A DNA stretch of 64,000 bases from contig SIBJ01000002.1 of NCBI GenBank assembly GCA_009695195.1, forward strand, positions 1-64,000, read 5' to 3'. Made by a program: the position numbers and the translations under genes. The notes under the pieces are model-generated. The model was not told where the DNA came from. It was given only the letters and a program-made list of their open reading frames with translations, and ran no database searches. Below are positions 1 through 6,237 of this stretch, one piece after another. The stretch comes from Pedosphaera sp. Lineage in GTDB: Bacteria > Verrucomicrobiota > Verrucomicrobiia > Limisphaerales > JADLHS01. How positions within the stretch are numbered: the first letter of the stretch is position 1; every line of letters begins with the position of its first letter.

Positions 1-216
1 GGGGGTGTAAAATTGATTCGCGCTGTCCGACGCGCTCACCCTTCGGGCAACCATGTGAATCCGGCGCAGCGTGGCCACGTTCTCTTCGGGATGCGCGAAG
101 TCCTGGACATTGGTCGAGAAGATGACGCAATCGCGCGGCTCGGCGGCGCCGAGGCTGGTCGCGAAGGCGAGCGCGATGCAGCCGACGGCGAGAAGCGTGC
201 GGAGGTTAATCGGCAT
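1..216 (-). CDS. Secreted hypothetical protein, N-terminal part only
   Basis: Reading leftward from an ATG at 216-214, 72 codons stay open to the window edge, so the gene is cut. The first 24 or so residues (MPINLRTLLAVGCIALAFAT...) form a signal peptide ending near an Ala-Ala-Glu. The remainder begins CVIFSTNVQDF and matches no family I recognise. Its ATG overlaps the TAA of the upstream BNR gene (TAATG), so the two are probably translationally coupled and act together outside the cytoplasm. Confidence 0.6.
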   Translation of the reverse strand, partial: MPINLRTLLAVGCIALAFATSLGAAEPRDCVIFSTNVQDFAHPEENVATLRRIHMVARRVSASDSANQFYTP

Positions 217-1565
217 TATGGATTGGCGCGGTTGGCGGGTTGGAGTTGGGCGGGCATCCATTCGTCACGCGATAGCTGGCCATCCTTGTTGCGGTCGAGT
301 TTCTTCAACGATTCGGTGGCGCGGTTGATTTCGTCGGCGGACAGCTCGCCATCGCCATCCAGGTCGAGCGCAGTCATGAGCGGACTCCTGAACCCTGCGC
401 CGCCAGCACCGTCCGCGCTCCGCGATCGCGCCGCACTTCCCGACGTTGCTCGCAGACGCGACTCACCCGTGATGACGACGAGCAATCCTCCATCGCGTGT
501 CTGCACCGCGCCGGGGTCGCCGCCACCGATGGGCGGGTTGGCCACCAGTTTCCAGCTCCGGCCGTCTTCGCTCGTAGCCATCCAGAGCCCGCCGCGTGGA
601 CGACCCCCCGTATTGGCACCGCTGCTCAGGCCTTCGCCCGTTCCGTAGAAGGTGATGAGCTTGCCGTCGGACTCCGCGTTGCCGAGCCAGCGACGGTGGC
701 CTTCGATCTGCACGTCGTCCACGCGCGTGAAGTTCAACCCGTCTTTGCTCGTGGCGTGATAGCCGACACCTTCGCGCGGACGGTCGGCTGTGGGTTCATC
801 ACCGGGCCGCTGGCCGGGACTCAAACCAACGCCATTGTCCGGCACGAAGAGATGGAACACGCCTTGGTGCAGCACGGCCGCGCAATCAATGATCATGCGA
901 CCTTCGACATTGAAACGCACGCCCGGTTCGTAGGTGTAGTTCACCCCGTTGGTCGAGATGGCCGAGTGAATCGCGGGCGTGCTGCGCTGGAAGGTGAGGC
1001 CCAGGTTGCCGGTGAAATAAAGCCGCACGCGCCCGTCCGGCAGCGGCACGAGCGTCGGGTCGAAGGGGAAACGCATTCCTTCTGGCAGGTCTGCCACTTG
1101 GATGACTTGCGGCGCCGTCCACGTCTGGCCGTCGTCGCTGGAAAAATGCACGGCCACCTTGTCGAAGTTCTCGCGGTCGTTGTCGGGAAAGTGCTGGTGC
1201 GCGACGATGAGGCGTCCGTCCTTGAGCCGCGCAATGGTCGGCACGCCCGCGCGTTCAAAGGTCGTGGCCTTCTCGACCGAGCCGCCCGCACTCACTCGAT
1301 ACGCTATGACGTCGCGGTTCCATGGGCCGTCGGCGTTGAAGTTCTGTGGGGGCGGTTGGGGATTGAAGTTGTTGGGCGCTTGGAGCGCGGGTGGTCCGCC
1401 CGCATTGTCGAATCGTTGCTGAGGTTGGGAATTCTGTCCGCGCCGTTCTTCCCTACTCCGGCCCTCTCCCGTCGGGAGCGGGGAGCGCGAATTGGATTGC
1501 GCCAAAGCGGGCAAATTGGCGACGAGCAGCGTCAGGCAGGTGAGGAGGATGGTTTTAGCGTTCAT
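216..1565 (-). CDS. Secreted BNR/sialidase-like beta-propeller protein with C-terminal EF-hands
   Basis: The start is taken at the ATG at 1565, which opens a signal peptide (MNAKTILLTCLTLLVANLPALA). A Pro/Asn/Gln-rich linker follows, then a propeller-like region with repeated Asp-box-like turns such as SSDDGQTW and SEDGRSW, typical of BNR or exo-alpha-sialidase folds. The last 60 residues hold two EF-hand loops, DLDGDGELSADE and DRNKDGQLSRDE, predicted to bind calcium. The linker contains a translated copy of the CCCTCTCCC palindromic repeat (SPLPTGEG). The frame stays open upstream of this start through an hsdM-like remnant, so a longer fusion cannot be excluded. The substrate is unknown; a sialidase or glycoside hydrolase role is only suggested by the fold. 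Confidence 0.75.
   Translation of the reverse strand: MNAKTILLTCLTLLVANLPALAQSNSRSPLPTGEGRSREERRGQNSQPQQRFDNAGGPPALQAPNNFNPQPPPQNFNADGPWNRDVIAYRVSAGGSVEKATTFERAGVPTIARLKDGRLIVAHQHFPDNDRENFDKVAVHFSSDDGQTWTAPQVIQVADLPEGMRFPFDPTLVPLPDGRVRLYFTGNLGLTFQRSTPAIHSAISTNGVNYTYEPGVRFNVEGRMIIDCAAVLHQGVFHLFVPDNGVGLSPGQRPGDEPTADRPREGVGYHATSKDGLNFTRVDDVQIEGHRRWLGNAESDGKLITFYGTGEGLSSGANTGGRPRGGLWMATSEDGRSWKLVANPPIGGGDPGAVQTRDGGLLVVITGESRLRATSGSAARSRSADGAGGAGFRSPLMTALDLDGDGELSADEINRATESLKKLDRNKDGQLSRDEWMPAQLQPANRANP
1446..1490. repeat. CCCTCTCCC palindromic repeat inside the BNR gene
   Basis: CCGGCCCTCTCCCGTCGGGA plus GCGGGGAGCGCG lies directly after the signal peptide and is translated in frame as SPLPTGEGRSREERRG. 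The location is a low-complexity linker, where an insertion would be tolerated. Confidence 0.65.
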
Positions 1566-1844
1566 AAATAAAAGGATGCCCTTGGCGTGAGAGGTGGCGG
1601 GTTCATCCAGCCGGGAACTGCGTCGAGGCGACGCAGCCACCTTGTCCAGCTTGGCGCGCTGGGCGGCGAAGCGGACTTCGGCGAAGCGCAGGAAGATGAG
1701 GCCGAGGAGTCCTTGCGGACGGCCACCATTGAAATCCGTTTCGGCAAAATGGGGTGCAGGCACTGCCTGCTCGGCGGCGTCACAGAGGCGCTTTTCGAGC
1801 GCGGCGTTGTCGGTGTCTTTTTCTGATGGGGCGATCCAGATCAT
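1566..1844 (-). pseudogene. hsdM: Remnant of a type I restriction-modification hsdM N-terminus
   Basis: The frame upstream of the BNR gene encodes NAALEKRLCDAAEQ and then GLIFLRFAEVRFAAQRAKL, followed by SRLDEPATSHAKGILL. These match the N-terminal helical region of one HsdM methyltransferase family (ALEKRLWDAAD..., ...LGLIFLRFAEVRFAAQRAKL, ...RVDEPAAYHAEG). Only about 90 codons remain. The segment between the two motifs is altered, and the methyltransferase catalytic domain (NPPY) is absent. The fragment runs without a stop into the signal peptide of the BNR gene. The family match is from memory of these motifs. Confidence 0.65.
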
Positions 1845-2278
1845 GAATATATTTTTTCCCGGGATGAATCCTGCGCGCATCCTAGGCCGGAAAAGGGGTT
1901 AAGCAAGTGAGAATGGAAAGTCAGAAACAGGCAGGGAAAGGAGGCTTAAAGATGGTCGGCCTTGGGGGATTATTGAAATGACAAATCAACGTCCGATCGC
2001 CGAAAACCGCGCGGGGCTGGTCTCAATTTCCCCGGCCAAAGCTTTGAAGAAAATCGAAGCACTCCGCATCACCGCTGCCGCCAGCGCGAGGTCATGCCCC
2101 TGCGGTGTGATCGGAATGGGCGGGAAAAGCGTTGGCATCCGAAGAAAAGCTGGAATCCGGGCACAAATCATCTGTTTCCAAGGCCGAAATGCCGCTTTGA
2201 CTACTTGAGCCGCAGCTTCCATTGCTTGAACCAACGTTTCATTTACTTGCGTCACGAATTTGCAGACGTGAGAACGTG
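1845..2278. other. Gene-poor stretch
   Basis: About 430 bases without a convincing gene. A minus-strand frame at 1986-2255 (89 codons, beginning MTQVNETLVQAMEAAAQ) and an overlapping plus-strand frame are both open, but neither has recognisable domains or a clear ribosome binding site. The minus frame could be an eroded small protein. The stretch lies between an hsdM remnant and a fibronectin III remnant, so it is probably decayed accessory DNA. Confidence 0.4.
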
Positions 2279-2434
2279 ACGCCGCGCGTCTGGTCGCAGA
2301 AAGCGGTGGCCCCCAAATCCCGGGCCACGATCACCGGTTGCACGCCCGGCGCGCTGTGCGTGTTTCGCGTGGCGGCCATCGGCAGCGCGGGTCAAGGCCC
2401 GTGGAGCGATGAATCGGTGAAGATGTCGCCGTGA
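2279..2434 (+). pseudogene. Fragment of a fibronectin type III protein, C-terminal end
   Basis: The plus frame reads VWSQKAVAPKSRATITG, CTPGALCVFRVAAIG and SAGQGPWSDESVKMSP before a stop. This is the last half of a fibronectin type III domain (ATITGLTPG..Y.FRV.A.G..G.GPWSD). No domain start is present upstream in the same frame, so this is the tail of a gene whose 5' part was lost. Similar small FN3 proteins are common in Verrucomicrobiota, and here as elsewhere the next gene is a short protein beginning MPYDPTLPA. Confidence 0.6.
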
Positions 2435-2454
2435 ACCAAAGATGTGCCAGCGGT

Positions 2455-2524
2455 CAGGTGTGAGGTGTCAGGCTTAGGACCCCAGGATTTTTCACCGGAC
2501 ACCTGACACTTCGCACCTCGAACT
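2455..2524. repeat. Intergenic heptamer repeat, palindromic (GTCAGGT type)
   Basis: Left arm GTCAGGTGTGAGGTGTCAGG and right arm CACCTGACACTTCGCACCTCG face each other around an AT-richer loop. Both arms are built from 7-bp units (GTCAGGT, GTGAGGT, GTCAGGC). It ends seven bases before the small protein start at 2531 and could form a hairpin over its leader. Confidence 0.7.
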
Positions 2525-2530
2525 TTATTT

Positions 2531-2794
2531 ATGCCTTACGATCCCACATTACCGGCGAACAATTCACCGGTTTCCAGCGCTGAGTTGCGCGAACAATTAA
2601 CCAACCTGCGGGCGTTGCTCGACAACAAGGCGGACACGGTTTACGTGGATGCGCTGATCAACGAGCAAACCGCCGGGAACGTCGTCGGCTACGCCAACCT
2701 GGAACTGACGGTTTCCAACCCACCCACGCAAGCGGAGGTTCAAGCCGTCGTGGACAAGTTGTATGAATTGATGAACGCGTTGAAGCGGATTTGA
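2531..2794 (+). CDS. Small hypothetical protein (MPYDPTLPA family)
   Basis: The protein has 87 residues, starting MPYDPTLPANNSPVSSAELR, with a helical middle (LREQLTNLRALLDNKAD) and a C-terminal helix ending in LYELMNALKRI. Proteins with this opening are frequent in Verrucomicrobiota, often behind a fibronectin III protein and sometimes carrying collagen-like tails. The remnant upstream fits that pairing. There is no signal peptide or membrane segment. The function is unknown; the composition resembles small structural or phage-derived proteins. Confidence 0.6.
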   Translation: MPYDPTLPANNSPVSSAELREQLTNLRALLDNKADTVYVDALINEQTAGNVVGYANLELTVSNPPTQAEVQAVVDKLYELMNALKRI

Positions 2795-2804
2795 AGAGGC
2801 CGGG

Positions 2805-2894
2805 CCTTAATCTTAATCTTCATCGTAATCTTAATCTCCCCAAGCCAGGAAAAGAGGGGATTAAGATGAAGCGTAAGATTACGATTAAGACGGG
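2805..2894. repeat. Intergenic palindrome of TTAATCT-like short repeats
   Basis: Left arm CTTAATCTTAATCTTCATCG and right arm GATTAAGATGAAGCGTAAGA are near-perfect inverted copies, each built of 6-7 bp units. It sits between the convergent small protein gene and frr, where it could act as a bidirectional terminator-like hairpin. A half copy (GATTAAGATGAAGATGACGA) lies at about 45835-45854. Confidence 0.7.
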
Positions 2895-2914
2895 CGAAGA
2901 AGGAAACCGTCCGC

Positions 2915-3475
2915 TCACACCGTCATGATTTCTTTTTCCTTGTGGGCCAGATGCTTTTCGATCTTCGCCACGAAATCATCCGTGAGCTTCTGCAAATCTT
3001 TCTCGCACTGCTTCTCCTGGTCTTCGGTCACGCCGCTGTCGTGCGCGTGTTTTTTGAGCAGGTCCATGGCGTCGCGGCGCACGTGGCGGATGGCCACGCG
3101 GCCGTCCTCGGCCATCTTCTTGAGGATCTTGGTGAATTCGACGCGCCGTTCCTGGCTGAGTTCGGGAAAGAAAATGCGGATGACCTTGCCCTGCGTCGCG
3201 GGATTGAGGCCGAGGTTGGCCTTTTGGATCGCCTTCTCGATGTGAACGATGGTGCTGGCGTCCCACGGCTGGATGGAAAGCGTGCGCGGCTCGGGCGCGG
3301 TGATGCCGGCGAGTTCGCGGATGCGCATGTTCGAGCCGTAAACGTCCACCATGATGTTCTCGACCAGCGCCGCCGACGCCTTGCCCGTGCGCACGCCGGC
3401 GAATTCGTTGACGACGACCTGTTCGGTCTTCTCCATCTTCTCCTCAGCCTCCAGCAAAATGTCATCGAATGTCAT
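2915..3475 (-). CDS. frr: Ribosome recycling factor
   Basis: The protein has 186 residues, the usual family length, from the ATG at 3475 (MTFDDILLEAEEKMEKTEQ). It splits the post-termination ribosome into subunits together with EF-G. Family signatures include FAGVRTGKASAALVENI near residues 24-40, RELAGITAPEPRTLSIQPWD, NLGLNP and the C-terminal helix region ITKDLQK-like EKDLQKLTDDFVAKIEKHL. In many bacteria frr follows pyrH, but no pyrH is seen here. The frame is open upstream of this start, but the extension has no homologous features. Confidence 0.95.
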   Translation of the reverse strand: MTFDDILLEAEEKMEKTEQVVVNEFAGVRTGKASAALVENIMVDVYGSNMRIRELAGITAPEPRTLSIQPWDASTIVHIEKAIQKANLGLNPATQGKVIRIFFPELSQERRVEFTKILKKMAEDGRVAIRHVRRDAMDLLKKHAHDSGVTEDQEKQCEKDLQKLTDDFVAKIEKHLAHKEKEIMTV

Positions 3476-3579
3476 AAGTGCGGTGAGTTTAGCAAAACGT
3501 TCCGGGGCTGTATAGGGCCAACTCAGCCGCGGCGCGAGACACACTGGCGGGCGAGAAGTTGCCACGCCAACGGCCGGCG

Positions 3580-5244
3580 TCACTTGGTTGCCCCGGGCGC
3601 CATGAACTGCCGGACCTGTTCCTCATACTTTGCCGCGTCCGCCGCCCGGCCAAGTTTTTGCGCGAGGGCAGCGAGCTTGCGATAGACCGGCAGCTTGTCG
3701 GGATAGGCCGCATTTTCGTCGAGAAATTTTCGATAGTTCACGAACGCGTCTTCGTCGCGAGTGAGCGACATCAGTTTTTCCCCGAGCGCGAGCCGCAGCC
3801 GGAGCCGTTGTTGCGGCGAAGGCGCGAGCTTGAGCGCCTGTTCGTAAAGCTGCGCCGACGACGAGGGCTTGCCTTGCGCCGAGTAAAGGTCCGCGAGTTT
3901 TTCGGAAAGCACGGGACTGGATTTGGTTTCCGCGGCTTCTTCGAGATAGCCGCACATTTCGGAGATCGTTCCGCCGCGCGCGAGGTTGAGGTTCACCACG
4001 CGCAGGTGCGACCACTCGACGAGCGAACTGTGGCGGGCCACGAGTTCCTCGTGCTGTTGGCGCGGCGGTTTGTTGAACGGCCGGTAAAGCGGATCGCCGA
4101 CGACGGTGGTCTGCCACGAAAGCGCATTTTGACTGGCGCACGCCGCTTCGCCGAACGTCATGCCGAGAATCAAGAACCGCGCGGCGAACGTCCCGATGTC
4201 CGGCGTGCCGCCGAGATACGGTTCGTCCACGCAACCCATCGTGCAGGTCGCGCCGCGGTCGAGCAGCGGCCCGACCCAATGTTGATTCGTCTTCCGCAAC
4301 GTGCCCGCGCTAAAGGAATGAAGGTGATACGCGAACGCGCCGGGCAGGAACTCGACGGTCGGCGACGCGAACGGGCCGTTCACACTCTCGGTGTACCAAC
4401 CGGCGTAGAACGCAACGTGGCTCAACGGGAAACTGGCGGGAAAAGTTCCCCCGTTCTCGTCCACCACGGTTTCGAGGCCGACGTGTTTGCAAAATTTCCC
4501 GGCGGCGCGGATCCAATCGTCGCCGATTTTCATGCCCGGCTCGGTCGTGTTGCGCAGGTCAATGTAGGCGCGGCCCCAAAGTCCGTCGCGTTCCGCCTCC
4601 AATGCCTTGTCCACAAGCCGGCGCGCGATCTCCGGCGTGGGGCCGTCGAGCCGCGCGACGAGGAGCACACCGTTGGTGGGATGCAACAGCGCGATGTTGG
4701 TCGTGGTGTAGGCGGGATTGTGCAGCGGCCCGGCGAGCGGCAGGTCTTGCTTCAGCATCGGGAGGCAGGCGAGTTCGGAATCCACGCAGGCTTCGTTGCG
4801 GCGCAGTTCGGGCCGCATTTTTTCCTCGCCGGCCTCCTTCAAACTTGCCTCGCGCGCGATCTTCAGCGGCACGCCATAGCACAGGACGAGGTAACGGATT
4901 TTGGATTCCACCACGCGTTGCTCGGTGTGCGCCGGCGTGCCGTTTGCGGCGGGAACCTCCACCGCGCCGAAGCGCCACAACTTCGCAGCCTCGAGTTTTC
5001 GCGCGAGCGGCTTTTGCAAATCGTCGCGGAACGCGGCGCGCGGCATGTCCTCGGCGGTCGTCAGTTCAAATCCAAAAATCTGCGCCTTCGGCACCGCCCG
5101 TCTCGCCGCGTAATGCTCGGCGACGGCTTTCGATTCCGGCACGCGAGTGTTGTAGATGACGACGACTTCGTCGCCGCCGGCGTGAAGAAAAGTCCTCGAT
5201 GCAATCAGCGTGAACGCGACCGCAACTGGAAACGGGAATTTCAT
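3580..5244 (-). CDS. TIGR03790-family secreted protein with C-terminal TPR repeats
   Basis: The ATG at 5244 gives a signal peptide (MKFPFPVAVAFTLIASRTFLHA); an ATG seven codons upstream is possible. The first 370 residues carry hallmarks of the TIGR03790 family: VVVIYNTRVPESKAVAEHYA, YLVLCYGVPLKI, FYAGWYTESVNGPF and GAFAYHLHSFSA. The last 150 residues are tetratricopeptide-like helices (LADLYSAQGKPSSSAQLYEQALKLAP). The family is widespread in Verrucomicrobiota and Planctomycetota but its activity is unknown. It is followed within 30 bases of minus-strand context by the PhnP-like gene upstream, suggesting co-transcription. Confidence 0.8.
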   Translation of the reverse strand: MKFPFPVAVAFTLIASRTFLHAGGDEVVVIYNTRVPESKAVAEHYAARRAVPKAQIFGFELTTAEDMPRAAFRDDLQKPLARKLEAAKLWRFGAVEVPAANGTPAHTEQRVVESKIRYLVLCYGVPLKIAREASLKEAGEEKMRPELRRNEACVDSELACLPMLKQDLPLAGPLHNPAYTTTNIALLHPTNGVLLVARLDGPTPEIARRLVDKALEAERDGLWGRAYIDLRNTTEPGMKIGDDWIRAAGKFCKHVGLETVVDENGGTFPASFPLSHVAFYAGWYTESVNGPFASPTVEFLPGAFAYHLHSFSAGTLRKTNQHWVGPLLDRGATCTMGCVDEPYLGGTPDIGTFAARFLILGMTFGEAACASQNALSWQTTVVGDPLYRPFNKPPRQQHEELVARHSSLVEWSHLRVVNLNLARGGTISEMCGYLEEAAETKSSPVLSEKLADLYSAQGKPSSSAQLYEQALKLAPSPQQRLRLRLALGEKLMSLTRDEDAFVNYRKFLDENAAYPDKLPVYRKLAALAQKLGRAADAAKYEEQVRQFMAPGATK

Positions 5245-5261
5245 CCGGCGAAGCATATCAC

Positions 5262-5281
5262 GCATTACGCATCACGCATCA
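5262..5281. repeat. Short CACGCAT heptamer repeat
   Basis: Three 7-bp units, CACGCAT TACGCAT CACGCAT, separate the PhnP-like gene stop from the TIGR03790 gene start. It is one of the many heptamer tracts in this window. Confidence 0.6.
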
Positions 5282-6060
5282 AACTTTACTTTCAATCCGT
5301 CGTAGGCGAGCCAGACGCCGGCAGGAAGTTCGGCCTGTGAGAGGTCGTGGTCGTAGTCGTGTGTCAGGTGTGTGAGATAAGTCCGCCCCGCGCCGATGCG
5401 CCGCGCCGCGGTGAGCGCCTCGTCGAGACACATGTGCGTGCGATGCGGTTCGCGCCGCAACGCATCGAGCACCACCACCTCGCAGCCGCGCACGCGTTCG
5501 ATGACTTCGAGCGGGACTTCCTTGCAATCGTTCAGATACGCGAGGCGTTTCTTTCCGGCTTGAACAAAAAGAAATCCCAGCGTCGTGAACCGTCCGTGCG
5601 GCAGGGGCAGCGGCGTGATTTCCAGATCGCCGAGCGTGAACGGGCCGGTGATCAATTTCTCCTCGGGAATGAAATAGCCTTTCGGCCACGGGCCGGAGTG
5701 GAAGGCGTATTGGAACACGCGGCGCAGGTCCACCATCGTTTCTTCGTTCGCGTAAATCGGCAGCGCGTTGCCGCCGCGCAAATCGCAGAAGCGACGGCAA
5801 TCGTCCAGGCCCATGATGTGATCGGCATGGGCGTGCGTGAAGATCACGGCGTCCAGCCAGCGGATGTTCTCTCGCAGGATTTGCGTCCGGAAATCCGGCG
5901 TGGTGTCCACGACGAACTTCACGGCCTCGGTGGCGACGTAGATCGAAGGCCGTGTGCGCCAGTTCTTCGGGTTGGCGAGATATTCCGGCGGATATTCCTT
6001 GCCGATGATGGGCACGCCCTGCGACGTGCCGCTGCCGAGAAATGTGAATTCGAACGCCAT
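5272..6060 (-). CDS. PhnP-like metallo-beta-lactamase-fold phosphodiesterase
   Basis: The protein has 262 residues. The metal-binding motif [13 protein letters not shown] lies near residue 75, after the opening strand [11 protein letters not shown], which is characteristic of the PhnP group that hydrolyses phosphoribosyl 1,2-cyclic phosphate and related cyclic phosphodiesters. Further ligands are likely the His of PLPHGRF and the Asp of YLNDCKE. No other phosphonate (phn) genes are near, so the substrate is uncertain; a general cyclic-phosphate or nucleotide phosphodiesterase is equally plausible. It is 28 bp upstream of the TIGR03790 gene on the same strand. Confidence 0.8.
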   Translation of the reverse strand: MAFEFTFLGSGTSQGVPIIGKEYPPEYLANPKNWRTRPSIYVATEAVKFVVDTTPDFRTQILRENIRWLDAVIFTHAHADHIMGLDDCRRFCDLRGGNALPIYANEETMVDLRRVFQYAFHSGPWPKGYFIPEEKLITGPFTLGDLEITPLPLPHGRFTTLGFLFVQAGKKRLAYLNDCKEVPLEVIERVRGCEVVVLDALRREPHRTHMCLDEALTAARRIGAGRTYLTHLTHDYDHDLSQAELPAGVWLAYDGLKVKFDA

Positions 6061-6130
6061 GTCAAAGGCGGCGTAGCTGCACGCCGTTCGGAGGTCGGAA
6101 AACGTCGGGCGCGATTGGCGCAGTGAACGA

Positions 6131-6171
6131 TTCTCCCTCTCCCCGGGGGAGAGGGCCGGGGTGAGGGCGAG
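6131..6171. repeat. CCCTCTCCCC palindromic repeat
   Basis: TCTCCCTCTCCCC faces GGGGGAGAGGG and is followed by CCGGGGTGAGGGCGAGC. It lies in the divergent space between the PhnP-like gene and recN. Related copies occur inside the BNR gene linker (1446-1490) and between the two SDR genes (17423-17583). Confidence 0.75.
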
Positions 6172-6237
6172 CGTGCAACCAACTTTTAGTTTTGCTCAAT
6201 GGATTCATTCCGATCAAATTGCGCGCGCACTTTAGCC

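Noticed and set aside
13-648. Long plus-strand open frame over the BNR gene end
   Set aside because: It lies opposite the EF-hand and propeller coding region and has no domain; high GC creates long antisense frames.
2805-2894. CRISPR-like short repeats
   Set aside because: The short repeats here and elsewhere have no unique spacers of constant length and are mirrored into palindromes, so they are not CRISPR arrays; no cas gene is present.
3559-5340. 593-codon plus-strand open frame opposite the TIGR03790 gene
   Set aside because: The minus strand shows clear family motifs and a signal peptide; the plus frame is Arg-rich and has no motif.
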